Shown piece after piece: positions 52,619 through 61,968 of a stretch of DNA of 63,015 nucleotides; the first letter of the stretch is position 1, and each line of letters opens with the position of its first letter. The position numbers and the translations under genes were made by a program. This DNA is from CAZOWM01 sp964583615 (GTDB lineage: Bacteria > Spirochaetota > B62-G9 > DRHN01). The stretch is taken from NCBI GenBank assembly GCA_964583615.1, contig CAZOWM010000020.1:1-63015 (forward strand), given 5' to 3'. Below the pieces are notes generated by a model, which did no database searches, had not been told where the DNA came from, and saw only the letters and a list, made by a program, of their open reading frames with translations.

Positions 52619-54346
52619 ATGGCAACGCAACACACGGAAAAATCCTCACTCCTCGCACTCAAGCTCGGCGAGATACTGCTCAGGCAGAAAAAAATAAAGA
52701 CCGAGGAGCTCGAAAGCGCGCTCATCGCCCAACGGCACTCGACCAGCAGGATCGGTGAGTTTCTGCTGCAGAGAAACCTCATCACTGAAGACGATCTCCT
52801 CAGGGCGCTCTCCGCCCAGCTCGGGATAGAGTACAGCAGCGACCTTCTCATCCGCTCCAACGTCGTGCTCTCATCGAGCCTCTCCCGCTCGTTCATCAAG
52901 AAGTACAATGTTGTGGTCCTCTCGGAAAACGGCTCCACCGTGGAAATTGCAATAAATGACCCGCTTCAGATCGAGGTGATCGAGAATATCAAAACCCGCA
53001 CGAAAAAGGACGTGAAACTGGTGCTCGCAAAAAAGCTCGACATCCTCAAGCTCTCCGACCTTCTTGCAGGAACCGACTCGGAGAGCGCCGACAAAGTGAT
53101 CGAGGGCATGAACGAGGAAGGCAGCAATATAGAAATTCTCGGGGAAATCAGCGACATCGGCGAGGACGTTCTCGACCTCGCAAACGAGGCTCCCATCATC
53201 AAGCTCGTAAATCTCATGATCACAGAGGCGCTCAAGGAGCGCGCAAGCGACATCCACATAGAGCCGTCGGAGGAGGGAATCACCGTCCGCTACAGAATCG
53301 ACGGGATCCTCTACAATGTGCTCTCTCCCCCGAAGCGGTATCAGCAGGCCATCGTGTCGCGCATCAAGATCATGGCGCACCTCAATATCGCGGAAAACCG
53401 CCTTCCCCAGGACGGACGGATAAAGGTGAAGTACGGGACCACTGACGTGGACATCAGGGTATCGATCATCCCTTCAGTGGTGGGCGAGCGGGTTGTGCTC
53501 CGCCTTCTGGTGAAGGACGAGACGAAATACGACCTCTCCAGGCTCGGCATAAACCCGGCCCTGCTCGCAGCCTTCAGGGACCTGCTCAAGGTCCCGCACG
53601 GCATCATCCTCGTTTCCGGCCCCACAGGAAGCGGGAAAACGACCACGCTGTACGCGGCAATCAAGGAGATCAACACCGCAGACAAGAACATCATCACCAT
53701 CGAGGACCCGGTGGAGTACCGGATAAAGGGGATCAGCCAGATACAGGTGAACCCGAAGATCGACCTCACCTTTGCGCACGGACTCAGGTCCATTCTCAGA
53801 CAGGACCCTGAGGTCATCATGATCGGTGAGATCCGCGACCGCGAGACCGCGGAAATCGCCATCCAGGCGGCAATGACGGGGCACCTCGTATTCTCTACGC
53901 TTCACACAAACGACGCGGCAAGCGGTGTCGTCCGACTCATAGACATGGGCGTGGAGCCCTACCTCATCGCTTCTACGGTCACCGCCTTTCTGTCGCAGCG
54001 GCTCGTGCGTGTGCTGTGCCCGCACTGCAGGGTGGAAGACCTGCTCGACCACAAAGTGCTCGCCGAAGAGGGGATCGACACGCACAAGCTCATGGATGTT
54101 CCTGTATACCGCCCGTCAGGGTGCGCACAATGCCAGAACACTGGGTTTTTCGACCGTGTCGGAATCTTCGAGATGATCAGGGTGAACACCCCGATCAGGA
54201 AGATGATCATCGAAAAAAAGGACGCCTCCTACGTGCGGGAGCACTGCATCGAAATGGGGATGAAGACGATGCTCGAGGACGGAATCGAAAAAGTACGGCA
54301 AAAAACCACTTCCCTCGACGAGGTACTGAGGGTCATCAGAGAATAA
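52619..54346 (+). CDS. gspE: Type II secretion/pilus assembly ATPase
   Basis: This 575-residue ATPase has a GspE N-terminal domain (GEFLLQRNLITEDDLLRALSAQLG), the Walker A GPTGSGKTT at residue 334 on, IRDRETAEIAIQAAMTGHLVFSTLHTND, and the C-terminal zinc motif LCPHCR...SGCAQCQNTG. It powers assembly of the pseudopilus. The frame opens 35 codons earlier, but ATG 52619 with AGAGAG in front starts the conserved protein. Confidence 0.96.
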   Translation: MATQHTEKSSLLALKLGEILLRQKKIKTEELESALIAQRHSTSRIGEFLLQRNLITEDDLLRALSAQLGIEYSSDLLIRSNVVLSSSLSRSFIKKYNVVVLSENGSTVEIAINDPLQIEVIENIKTRTKKDVKLVLAKKLDILKLSDLLAGTDSESADKVIEGMNEEGSNIEILGEISDIGEDVLDLANEAPIIKLVNLMITEALKERASDIHIEPSEEGITVRYRIDGILYNVLSPPKRYQQAIVSRIKIMAHLNIAENRLPQDGRIKVKYGTTDVDIRVSIIPSVVGERVVLRLLVKDETKYDLSRLGINPALLAAFRDLLKVPHGIILVSGPTGSGKTTTLYAAIKEINTADKNIITIEDPVEYRIKGISQIQVNPKIDLTFAHGLRSILRQDPEVIMIGEIRDRETAEIAIQAAMTGHLVFSTLHTNDAASGVVRLIDMGVEPYLIASTVTAFLSQRLVRVLCPHCRVEDLLDHKVLAEEGIDTHKLMDVPVYRPSGCAQCQNTGFFDRVGIFEMIRVNTPIRKMIIEKKDASYVREHCIEMGMKTMLEDGIEKVRQKTTSLDEVLRVIRE

Positions 54347-54358
54347 CGCAGAAAACCG

Positions 54359-55567
54359 ATGGCGATCTACGAATACCGCGGCATCACACAGAAGGGGAAA
54401 AACACCAGGGGGATCATCGATGCGGCAAGCACCGCGTCCGCCCGTGAAAAGCTCAGGACACAGGGAATCTATCTTCAGGAAATCAAGGAGGTGAGGCGGG
54501 AGAAGAAAAAAACCGCTCTCACGTCCTCCATGTTTCGAAAACGGGCGACCGTCACCTCCATCACCCGCCAGCTTTCGTTTCTGCTCGGCGCCTCCCTTCC
54601 CGTTGACAGCGCGCTTGAAGGAGTCATCGGCCAGATCGAGGACGGTGACGTCAAAAAGATGATGATCAACATCAAGACCAACGTCAAGGAAGGAAAGAGC
54701 GTTTCGCAGGCGCTCGCAGATTATCCCGACTATTTCAACCAGCTCTACGTGAGCACGGTGCACGCGGGAGAGGTTTCAGGAAAGCTCGACGTTGTGTTCG
54801 AGCGGCTTTCCGCGATGTACGAGAAAAACCGAATTCTCATCGGAAAGCTCAGAAGCTCCCTCACCTATCCGCTCCTCATGCTGTTTTTAGCGTTCGTGGT
54901 GGTCGTGTTTCTCGTCTCCTTTATCGTTCCCACCTTTGCCAGGCTCTTCGTGGAGTTCGAGCAGGCGCTCCCCCTCCCCACGCGAATGCTCATGGCCCTC
55001 TCCGGGTTCGTCACAAAAGGGTGGTGGGCGATCTTCATCGTGCTCGGGCTCGCTGCCTACGTCATCTACCGCCTCTATGAAACCGAGAAAGGAAAGGTCG
55101 CCATCGACTCGTTTGTGCTGAAGCTGCCCCTTGTGCGGACCATTGTTCTTGAAAACTTCAGGATACGGTTCTGCTCGACCATGGCGCTCCTCTTATCCAA
55201 CGGAGTGGGGATCATCGAGTCCCTCACGAACACGGAAGGAATTTTCAGAAACAGCGTGTTCACATCCCTCATCCGCACTGCAACAGACCGCGTCAAGAAG
55301 GGAGAGCGGCTCTCGCGCGCGCTCGCCTCAGGGCAGGTCTTCACCTCATCTCTGCTCGGCATGATCCACGCAGGCGAAGCGGGCGACAGGGTCGCCGATG
55401 TGCTCGACCGGATCGCGCGAAACGGAGAGATCGAGCTCGAGGAACGGCTCAAGACGCTCACCTCACTCGTTGAGCCTGTGATCATCATGGTCATCGGCAT
55501 CTTCGTGGGGTTCGTGGTTCTTTCCATCATGCTTCCCATTTTTCAGATCAACCAGATGTTCGGCTGA
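54359..55567 (+). CDS. gspF: Type II secretion/pilus inner-membrane platform protein
   Basis: This 402-residue protein contains the two GspF domains with their KEGKSVSQALADYPDYFNQLYVSTVHAGE and KKGERLSRALASGQVF...GEAGDRVADVLDRI segments, and three membrane segments (near 170-195, 220-240, 370-395). It forms the platform that GspE drives. It starts 12 bases after gspE. No pseudopilin (GspG-K) gene follows, which is unusual for the cluster. Confidence 0.95.
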   Translation: MAIYEYRGITQKGKNTRGIIDAASTASAREKLRTQGIYLQEIKEVRREKKKTALTSSMFRKRATVTSITRQLSFLLGASLPVDSALEGVIGQIEDGDVKKMMINIKTNVKEGKSVSQALADYPDYFNQLYVSTVHAGEVSGKLDVVFERLSAMYEKNRILIGKLRSSLTYPLLMLFLAFVVVVFLVSFIVPTFARLFVEFEQALPLPTRMLMALSGFVTKGWWAIFIVLGLAAYVIYRLYETEKGKVAIDSFVLKLPLVRTIVLENFRIRFCSTMALLLSNGVGIIESLTNTEGIFRNSVFTSLIRTATDRVKKGERLSRALASGQVFTSSLLGMIHAGEAGDRVADVLDRIARNGEIELEERLKTLTSLVEPVIIMVIGIFVGFVVLSIMLPIFQINQMFG

Positions 55568-55579
55568 AAGGAGAAAGGT

Positions 55580-56416
55580 ATGGACATCGACTTCATCAAG
55601 ATGCACGGGGCGGGAAACGACTATGTGTACCTCGATCTCATAAAAAACCCCGTACAGCTCGACTTTCACTCACTGGCAAAAAAAATCTCCGACCGGCATT
55701 TCGGTGTGGGAGGCGACGGGCTCGTGCTCATTATGGAATCCGGCTCAGCTGACTTTCGCATGCGGATGTTCAACGCAGACGGGAGCGAGGCCGAGATGTG
55801 CGGAAACGCGATCCGGTGCGTGGGAAAATACCTTCACGACAGCGGGTACGCCAAAAGGAATGAGATTTCAATCGAAACCCTTGTCGGCACAAAACAGCTC
55901 GAAATCGTAAAAAAAGATCCGGCAGGCAGGGCGGAAATGCTCAGGGTCGACATGGGAGAACCGGTTCTCAACGGAAGGGACATCCCCGTAAATGTCGACT
56001 CAAATCCTGTTGTCGGTATCGAGGTGCAGAGGTATACAGGCACCGCGGTGAGCATGGGAAACCCCCACTTCGTTGTGTTCGTCGACAGAATCACAGACGA
56101 GCACGTGCTCGTCGACGGCCCCAGGCTCGAAAAAGACCTCATCTTTCCGAATAAAGCGAACATCGAATTCAACGAGGTTTTGGACCGGAGCCACCTCAGC
56201 ATGCGTGTGTGGGAACGCGGTTCAGGAGAAACCCTCGCCTGCGGCACAGGGGCGTGCGCGAGCGTGGTTGCGGGCGTGCTCTGCGGGCTCATCGACCGCT
56301 CTGTGGACGTCCGGCTTCTCGGCGGAACACTTCACATCGAGTGGGATGAGAAAAACATCGTTCTCATGACCGGGCCTGCTGAAGAGGTTTTCAGCGGAGT
56401 GTACTACTTCACATAA
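55580..56416 (+). CDS. dapF: Diaminopimelate epimerase
   Basis: This 278-residue enzyme interconverts LL- and meso-diaminopimelate for lysine and peptidoglycan. It has MHGAGNDYVYLD at residues 8-19, catalytic Cys74 in EMCGNAIRCVGKY and Cys221 in LACGTGACASVV, and MGNPHFVVFVD. It follows gspF by 12 bases and so may share its transcript, although the pathway is unrelated. The 3' end overlaps the convergent cyclase gene by 13 bases. Confidence 0.97.
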   Translation: MDIDFIKMHGAGNDYVYLDLIKNPVQLDFHSLAKKISDRHFGVGGDGLVLIMESGSADFRMRMFNADGSEAEMCGNAIRCVGKYLHDSGYAKRNEISIETLVGTKQLEIVKKDPAGRAEMLRVDMGEPVLNGRDIPVNVDSNPVVGIEVQRYTGTAVSMGNPHFVVFVDRITDEHVLVDGPRLEKDLIFPNKANIEFNEVLDRSHLSMRVWERGSGETLACGTGACASVVAGVLCGLIDRSVDVRLLGGTLHIEWDEKNIVLMTGPAEEVFSGVYYFT

Positions 56417-57840
56417 TCCACGATCCTGTTTTTCCCCCTGCTCTTTGCGCGGTAGAGCGCTTCGTCTGCGAGCTTCATCAACTCATCCATGTCTTTCGTG
56501 TCTTCAGGAAAGGCCGCGATCCCGATACTGATCGTAACCCTGACCCGCTCTTTCTGGCTGGTGATCCTGATCTCCTTTTCCGAGAAGAGGCTCATGAGCC
56601 GCTGCGCGAGCTTCAGTGCGAGGGTTTTGTCTGTCTTGGGAAGCACGATGCAGAACTCGTCACCACCGTAGCGCGCTGGAATGTCGGACGAGCGCACAGA
56701 AAGACTCACGCTCCTGGCAAGCTCCTTGAGCACGAGGTCTCCGACCTGGTGGCCGTGGGTGTCGTTCACCGTCTTGAAGTTGTCGATGTCGAGCATGATG
56801 CATGAGAGGGGCTCGCTGTTCCGCTCCGCGTCTTCCACCTCCCGGCGGAGGGTTTCAAGGAAGTGCCGGAAGTTGTAGAGCCCTGTCATGGAGTCTCTCA
56901 TCGAGAGGTCCTTGACCTTTTCGTAGAGGACCGTGTTGTGAAGGGACACGGCGAGGTGGCGTGAGGTACGGACGATCCGGCCCTCGAAGTCGTAGCCCTC
57001 GATGTCTTCAGAGTCAGGGTCGTTCACGTTCAGCACACCGATCGTCCTGTGCCCCGAGATGAGGGGCACGGTGCAGGCAACGTTCGACATGTACTTGCTC
57101 CGCTTGCTCTTTGCAAACCTGGACCGTGAAAAATCCTTGAGAAAGATGTGGTTTTTCGTGCGGAGCACCTCGTACATGATGCTTTCCTTGTCCACAGGCA
57201 CCACGAGGTTTGCAGCAAGCCCTTCGTGGTTGGAGATAAAGAGTTTGAACTCACGAGTGTTCTCGTCGATGGAGAATATCGTGAACAGCCGCGCGCCCAG
57301 AAAGCTCGAAAACCGGTCCCTGATGAACGCCTTCTTGGACTCTGCATCGAGAAACTGGTTGAGGTCCCGGGAGAACTCTGCTTCCTGGGCCAACAGCTCT
57401 TTTTGTATGGACGTGAACCGGTTGAGCTTGATGAGCTCGCGCCTGCTCTTTTTGAGCTGTTCCTCCTCCTCCTTGAACCTGATGATCGACGCGATCTTCG
57501 TGGTGAGGATCCTGTTGTTGAAGGGCTTTCCGATAAAATCCACGAACCCGTACTCGATCGCCTTTATCATGTCCTGCTCGAGCTGTGAAACGGAGATCGA
57601 GATGATGGGGATGGAAGAGAGGTTGAGGTTGTTTTTGATCTTCTTGCAGATCTCGAACCCGCTTGTAGTGCCCAGCTTGAGGTCGAGCAGGATGAGGTGC
57701 ATGGGATTTTTCGAGAGAATGTCGAAGGTTTCCGCCTCGTCCTTTGCGAGGAAGATCATGTACCCCTCGTTTTCGAGTATCCGCTTCAGGATGAAGCGGG
57801 TGTCGAAATCATCGTCAACAATGAGAATGTTCTTTTTCAT
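56404..57840 (-). CDS. Response regulator with GAF and diguanylate cyclase (GGDEF) domains
   Basis: This 478-residue protein has a receiver domain (LIVDDDFDTRFILKR, phospho-acceptor in MHLILLDLKLGTTSG), a coiled linker, a GAF-like domain (about 160-300) and a GGDEF domain (ARYGGDEFCIVLPK). An RSSD inhibitory site lies five residues before GGDEF, so c-di-GMP feedback is likely. It would make c-di-GMP in response to a partner histidine kinase, absent here. It is 13 bases downstream of the symporter gene, which it may regulate or sense with. Confidence 0.95.
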   Translation of the reverse strand: MKKNILIVDDDFDTRFILKRILENEGYMIFLAKDEAETFDILSKNPMHLILLDLKLGTTSGFEICKKIKNNLNLSSIPIISISVSQLEQDMIKAIEYGFVDFIGKPFNNRILTTKIASIIRFKEEEEQLKKSRRELIKLNRFTSIQKELLAQEAEFSRDLNQFLDAESKKAFIRDRFSSFLGARLFTIFSIDENTREFKLFISNHEGLAANLVVPVDKESIMYEVLRTKNHIFLKDFSRSRFAKSKRSKYMSNVACTVPLISGHRTIGVLNVNDPDSEDIEGYDFEGRIVRTSRHLAVSLHNTVLYEKVKDLSMRDSMTGLYNFRHFLETLRREVEDAERNSEPLSCIMLDIDNFKTVNDTHGHQVGDLVLKELARSVSLSVRSSDIPARYGGDEFCIVLPKTDKTLALKLAQRLMSLFSEKEIRITSQKERVRVTISIGIAAFPEDTKDMDELMKLADEALYRAKSRGKNRIVDYVK

Positions 57841-57853
57841 TCACGCCCTGTAT

Positions 57854-59074
57854 TTAGATGAAATCATTCACGCGGATCTCCTTGAGCGCCTGCTCGCTGT
57901 TCGCAAGAATGCAGGAGACCGCAGCGTTTCCGTACACATTCACCACGGTTTCTATCTTAAATATAACACTAGTAATGCCAAGAATCAGGGCATATCCTTC
58001 CGCCGGGATCTTAATTATGTGCGCGAGGACCACGGAAAGCAGAACGGTGCTTCCGTAGCCGATCCTGTCAAGTTTGAGGGACGCGACCGTGATGAGCAAA
58101 ACGATGATGATTTGAAGGTACACGGAAAGGTCGAGCCCGTACACCTGGGAGACGAACATCGTGGTCACGCCCGTGGCGAGCGCGCTCCCGGAAAAGCTGA
58201 ACGCAGTGCCGAGCCCTGCGACAAAGGTGAACACCTCGCGGTCAGCGCCGAGGTTGTGCTCAACGCACTCCGCAACCACAGGGTATGCTGTGTACCGGCT
58301 TCCCGAAACATATCCGGTGAGCGCCGCCGGTATGAGGGCGTGCACGAACTTGAACGGGTTCATACCGGTCATTGCAAACACCAGGAGCGCCTGCACGATG
58401 ACGACCTGGATGAACGACCCCGCCACAACGATCAGAATGAGCTTGAGTGAGGCGAAAATGCTCTCAAAGGTCAGAAACCCCATCATGTATCCCACGTACG
58501 CGAACATCCCTATGGGCAGAAACTCGAGCACGATGAGATTGAGCCTGTGAAGCGTGCGGTCGATGCTGTCGACCAGTGAGTGAAATGGGTCCGCCTCCTC
58601 CCGAGTGAGTATGATTCCGACCCCCACGAGAAACGCAACGAAGAGGATCGCAAGCACTCCGTAGCCCGAACTGATGAACTCGACGATGTTTTCAGGAACC
58701 GTCTTTATGATGAAGTCCGAGGTATGCGGGTATGCGATCATCCGGGGCGACTCGAACTCACTGATGTTCATGCCCACACCGGGCAGAAGAACATCTCCCA
58801 AAACGATCCCGATTGTGGCACCCACAGCGGTGAGCAGTATGAAATAGCCCACTGACTTGACGAGCACTAAAAAGAGCCGTTTGCTGTTTCGAAGAAAGAT
58901 CACGCTCCTGATGCAGGAAAAAAACAGGAGCGGAAACACCGCGAAGTTGAGGACCCTGAAGAAAAGCACTCCCGCGATGCGAAGCGGCTCAAGAAAGACG
59001 GAGGTCGGCTCGATGTACGCACCCACGATGATCCCGATGAACACGCCTGCAAGCATCTTGATCCAAAACTTCAT
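57854..59074 (-). CDS. Dicarboxylate/amino acid:cation symporter (DAACS family)
   Basis: This 406-residue membrane protein has the DAACS profile with eight hydrophobic helices and re-entrant loops: FAVFPLLFFSCIRSVIFL, TGYVSGSRYTAYPV and the helical hairpin near SFSGSALATGVTTMFVS. The family moves C4-dicarboxylates or acidic amino acids with Na+ or H+. The usual NMDGT motif of the GltP/DctA hairpin is not clearly present, so the ligand may differ. It has GGGGAA upstream and precedes the diguanylate cyclase gene on the same strand. Confidence 0.85.
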   Translation of the reverse strand: MKFWIKMLAGVFIGIIVGAYIEPTSVFLEPLRIAGVLFFRVLNFAVFPLLFFSCIRSVIFLRNSKRLFLVLVKSVGYFILLTAVGATIGIVLGDVLLPGVGMNISEFESPRMIAYPHTSDFIIKTVPENIVEFISSGYGVLAILFVAFLVGVGIILTREEADPFHSLVDSIDRTLHRLNLIVLEFLPIGMFAYVGYMMGFLTFESIFASLKLILIVVAGSFIQVVIVQALLVFAMTGMNPFKFVHALIPAALTGYVSGSRYTAYPVVAECVEHNLGADREVFTFVAGLGTAFSFSGSALATGVTTMFVSQVYGLDLSVYLQIIIVLLITVASLKLDRIGYGSTVLLSVVLAHIIKIPAEGYALILGITSVIFKIETVVNVYGNAAVSCILANSEQALKEIRVNDFI

Positions 59075-59157
59075 CCGAGGTTCCCCATTTCATTTTTTTG
59101 CATTATCTTACTGTATAGCACAAAGAAAGTCAAGATTATCACATGGAAAGATTTATT

Positions 59158-59766
59158 ATGAATAAACATACGCGTGGTCTTATTTTCATGAATATCGCAC
59201 TTGTTCTGCTTGCAACCGGCTGCACGGGACGACGCGCTGCGGTAAAAGAAGCACCTGAGCTTCCAGGGCTTCAGACGCTCACGGAAAAAGGCGTCACCCT
59301 TTCAGTGAGATACCTTAACGAAAAAAGCCTTGTAGAGCTCTTCGGGAAAAGAAACAACCCCTATCTCCTGACAGGGCTTCAACGCCTCATGGTGTTCGAG
59401 GTCCAGACCCTCTCTCGAAAAGAGGCGTACATCAATTTGAACCTGATCGAGCTTCAGGCCGCAGGCCGCACGACCCCACCTTCAGGCCGCATGAAGCTCT
59501 CACACCTCTGGAAACTCAAGCTCGAGGGGCCCAGGAGCGGAGGCCCGAATGACCGCTACCAGGGGTGGAGCAGCGGGATACTTCAAAAAAGGATAAACGA
59601 GACCATGGCGCCGGTCGACATGCGGGTTCACCCGGGCACGCACTACAGCGGGCTCGTGGTGTTCCTGAAACGCCCCCCGCACTACGGTTCGGTGCTCCTC
59701 TTTGTTCCTGTGTTCGACACTCAGGGCGAGCTCATTCACACCTTCAGGTTCGAGATAGAAATTTAG
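59158..59766 (+). CDS. Lipoprotein A, paralogue of the lipoprotein at 61106
   Basis: This 202-residue protein has a hydrophobic leader ending LLATGC, a lipobox with Ala at -3; the relaxed form is common in spirochaetes. The mature part is paralogous with the protein at 61106-61729 in RYLNEKSLVELFG...NNP, MVFEV, and HYSGLVVFLKR with the ending FRFEIEI. I do not recognise its family. It faces the OMP-A gene across a terminator. ATG 59158 has AAAGA upstream; the five-residue longer start is not preferred. Confidence 0.7.
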   Translation: MNKHTRGLIFMNIALVLLATGCTGRRAAVKEAPELPGLQTLTEKGVTLSVRYLNEKSLVELFGKRNNPYLLTGLQRLMVFEVQTLSRKEAYINLNLIELQAAGRTTPPSGRMKLSHLWKLKLEGPRSGGPNDRYQGWSSGILQKRINETMAPVDMRVHPGTHYSGLVVFLKRPPHYGSVLLFVPVFDTQGELIHTFRFEIEI

Positions 59767-59780
59767 AGTAGTATCAAAGC

Positions 59781-59810
59781 AAAAACCCCTCATAGAGAGT
59801 GGGTTTTTTC
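59781..59810. terminator. Bidirectional terminator between lipoprotein A and OMP A
   Basis: AAAAACCC (59781-59788) and GGGTTTTT (59801-59808) form a stem around a 12-base loop; the flanking A and T runs make it a terminator for both convergent genes. Confidence 0.75.
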
Positions 59811-59835
59811 GTTTTTCGAACTAAATGAGATCACA

Positions 59836-60951
59836 TTAGAAGTCTACGTCAGCTGTGATGAAAAACCCGCCTTCAGGAGGCGCAACAGCGGATGCATAGG
59901 AATAGCTGTTTTCTGTGACGATGTAGCCTGCCCTCAGCGTGGCGGTATTTATCTCGAGCCAGACGCTCACCTCTAAGCCCTGGAAGGTCTCTGTGTCATC
60001 ACCGGGAGAAGCATCTCCGTTCGGAAGTTCAGTATAGTTAGTGCCAGCGAGGCTTAGCCCGAGCCCCGCCTCGAGGCCGTATCCGCCGAAGTCGAGGGCC
60101 GCGTCAAAACCCATCTGGTAGACCGCGTCCTCATCCCACCCATTGAAAGAAAAACCGACGTTCAGCTTGCCGAAATAGGTGAACATCGCGCCGAATCCAT
60201 AGAAGAAATTCTCATCTCCCAGGTCGTACATGACACCCCCGGCAAAGTCGAGCATCGGAACTATATCCACGAGCTGTGCATCTAGGCCGATGTTTCCTTT
60301 GTAGTTTTTGTTGTCCTGTGCCAGGTAGAACGCCTCGAAATCAACGGGGCCAAGCTCAGGAATCACGAGAATTACTCCGATGTCCCGCATATCTTTTGCC
60401 GTTAATGGCCCTACCCCATCCGGATCGCCTTCACCAAACCCGAGACCGAAGTCGAGTGCCAACATTCCTACATCCATCTCAACATACCATGCAATAGGAT
60501 CGATACCGGTCCTTACCAGGTTCCTCTCATAAGTATGGCCGGAGACCTCGTACTTTCTCGAGTAGAGGCTTGTGACACCGATGTTGTTCACTAACCAGAT
60601 GGGCAGATAGAAGTATGCACCGAGGTCTGTAGTCAGGTACATGTACGGAGCTCCCCAGGAGGCGCCAGTACCAAATTCTCCACCCTGCTCGAGCTCAATG
60701 GTTACCGCGTTGTACTCGAATGGCCAGATCGACAAATCGATGTAGGAGTTGCTGAATCCAATTGCCCCCTTCGAAGCATCGAATGGGGTTGCCATACCGA
60801 ATGTAAATTCCCCGTGAAAGATTGCTGACGGCGCTTCCTCGTCAAACATCTTGACCATAATGCCGTCACGATCGTACATGCTCGCAAGAGCAGGTACAGC
60901 ACATGCAACCGCAACTACCAGTACTGAAAGAAAAAAGAGTAATTTTTTCAT
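59836..60951 (-). CDS. Outer-membrane beta-barrel protein A
   Basis: This 371-residue protein has a signal peptide cleaved after AVPALA, alternating strands rich in aromatic and Gly residues, and a C-terminal Phe, as in Bam-assembled barrels. It shares KTDLGAYF-like, SGHxxER and C-terminal strand patterns with the paralogue at 61969-63000. A porin-like or adhesin-like role is possible. The strong ribosome site TAGGAGGAGG precedes the start. Confidence 0.75.
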   Translation of the reverse strand: MKKLLFFLSVLVVAVACAVPALASMYDRDGIMVKMFDEEAPSAIFHGEFTFGMATPFDASKGAIGFSNSYIDLSIWPFEYNAVTIELEQGGEFGTGASWGAPYMYLTTDLGAYFYLPIWLVNNIGVTSLYSRKYEVSGHTYERNLVRTGIDPIAWYVEMDVGMLALDFGLGFGEGDPDGVGPLTAKDMRDIGVILVIPELGPVDFEAFYLAQDNKNYKGNIGLDAQLVDIVPMLDFAGGVMYDLGDENFFYGFGAMFTYFGKLNVGFSFNGWDEDAVYQMGFDAALDFGGYGLEAGLGLSLAGTNYTELPNGDASPGDDTETFQGLEVSVWLEINTATLRAGYIVTENSYSYASAVAPPEGGFFITADVDF

Positions 60952-61042
60952 AGTCTGCCCCTCCTCCTAAAATTGAATTTATCAATAGGATCGCAAACCC
61001 CCTTGATGAAGATCTTAATGAAGAAATTGGCATCCTTTTTTT

Positions 61043-61071
61043 TGACGGAATTCTACTTTGTGATTACTATA
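61043..61071 (+). promoter_or_regulatory. Promoter for lipoprotein B
   Basis: TTGACG, a 17-base spacer and TACTAT (61066-61071) lie 34 bases upstream of the start. The following AAAGTCAAGA is also found upstream of lipoprotein A. Confidence 0.65.
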
Positions 61072-61105
61072 AAGTCAAGAATAACATAGAATGGAGGCTT
61101 CCTGA

Positions 61106-61729
61106 ATGAAACATACATATGCATTGATTACCTCAGTGCTCGCTTTGCTCGTTCTCATTTCCGGGTGCAGCAGTTTGAAATCAGCATCCGCACCGAAGCA
61201 TGTCACGTCAATCCCGCCTCAGTCTCAGACGAAAAACGGCATCACTGTAGACCTTGCCCATGTGCAGGAAAAAACGCTCGAGGACAGGTTCGGTGAGACG
61301 AACAATCCTTTCCTGGAACCGCCTTCTCTGCTCCAGCTCAACAAAATCATGGTTTTCGATGTGAGAATACACGTCGAAGATGAAGGAAGCGAAGGCTATT
61401 CAGGGGCTCTTTTCTTCCTGGGCGAAGCCGAGCTCCAGCACGGGGGAAAGGTCATACACCCAGAAAACAGGTTTCATCTGTACACCTTCTGGGAAAATTT
61501 AATAAACAAAGACGACGACTTCAAGAGCTGGAACAAGGGACGGGTGAACAATGTGATCAAGGACACCCTCTTTGACAACAAAACCACTGTTCAGAAGGGA
61601 AGCGCCGCGGATGGATTCGTTGTGTTCATGGGAAACCTTCCAAAATACGGGAAGGGTGAGCTGTACATCCCGCTCTTTTTTGACAGCGGTCAGAAAGAGG
61701 CTGTTTTCCGGTTTGCATTTGATTTTTGA
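61106..61729 (+). CDS. Lipoprotein B, paralogue of lipoprotein A
   Basis: This 207-residue protein starts with a signal and a clear lipobox, VLISGC, with Cys at residue 21 or so. The mature part shares EKTLEDRFGETNNPFL, KIMVFDVRI and ADGFVVFMGNLPKYGKGELYIPLFF with lipoprotein A, but has an insertion (SEGYSGALFFLGEAELQHGG). The family is unknown to me. It converges with OMP B over a terminator, mirroring the first pair. Confidence 0.75.
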   Translation: MKHTYALITSVLALLVLISGCSSLKSASAPKHVTSIPPQSQTKNGITVDLAHVQEKTLEDRFGETNNPFLEPPSLLQLNKIMVFDVRIHVEDEGSEGYSGALFFLGEAELQHGGKVIHPENRFHLYTFWENLINKDDDFKSWNKGRVNNVIKDTLFDNKTTVQKGSAADGFVVFMGNLPKYGKGELYIPLFFDSGQKEAVFRFAFDF

Positions 61730-61968
61730 GCGGAAGTGAAACATAAACGTTTTACAGTCAAATGGATGGGTGCGGTACTCTTCCTCATTTTTTCACATTT
61801 TACACAACCTCACCAATTTGAAAACCACCATTCTCCACTCTGATATAGAAAATAATCTGCGACCCATATTCCGCTGATAATCGTTTACAATCACTTCAAA
61901 AAAAAACAAACCCCCCTTAATGATAAGGGGGGCTTTTTCTTCTTTGTGTTACGCAGATCTTGCGTTCG
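61730..61968. other. Gene-free gap between lipoprotein B and OMP B
   Basis: These 239 bases hold no ORF of coding character. They are AT-rich apart from the terminator hairpin at 61911-61938; nothing else stands out. Confidence 0.5.
61911..61938. terminator. Bidirectional terminator between lipoprotein B and OMP B
   Basis: CCCCCCTTA (61911-61919) and TAAGGGGGG (61924-61932) form a perfect 9-bp stem, with TTTTT after it on the plus strand and an A-rich flank before it, which ends minus transcripts. Confidence 0.85.

Noticed and set aside
57002..58450. 482-residue plus-strand ORF
   Set aside because: It lies fully antisense to the diguanylate cyclase and symporter genes, crosses from one to the other, and has no recognisable domain.
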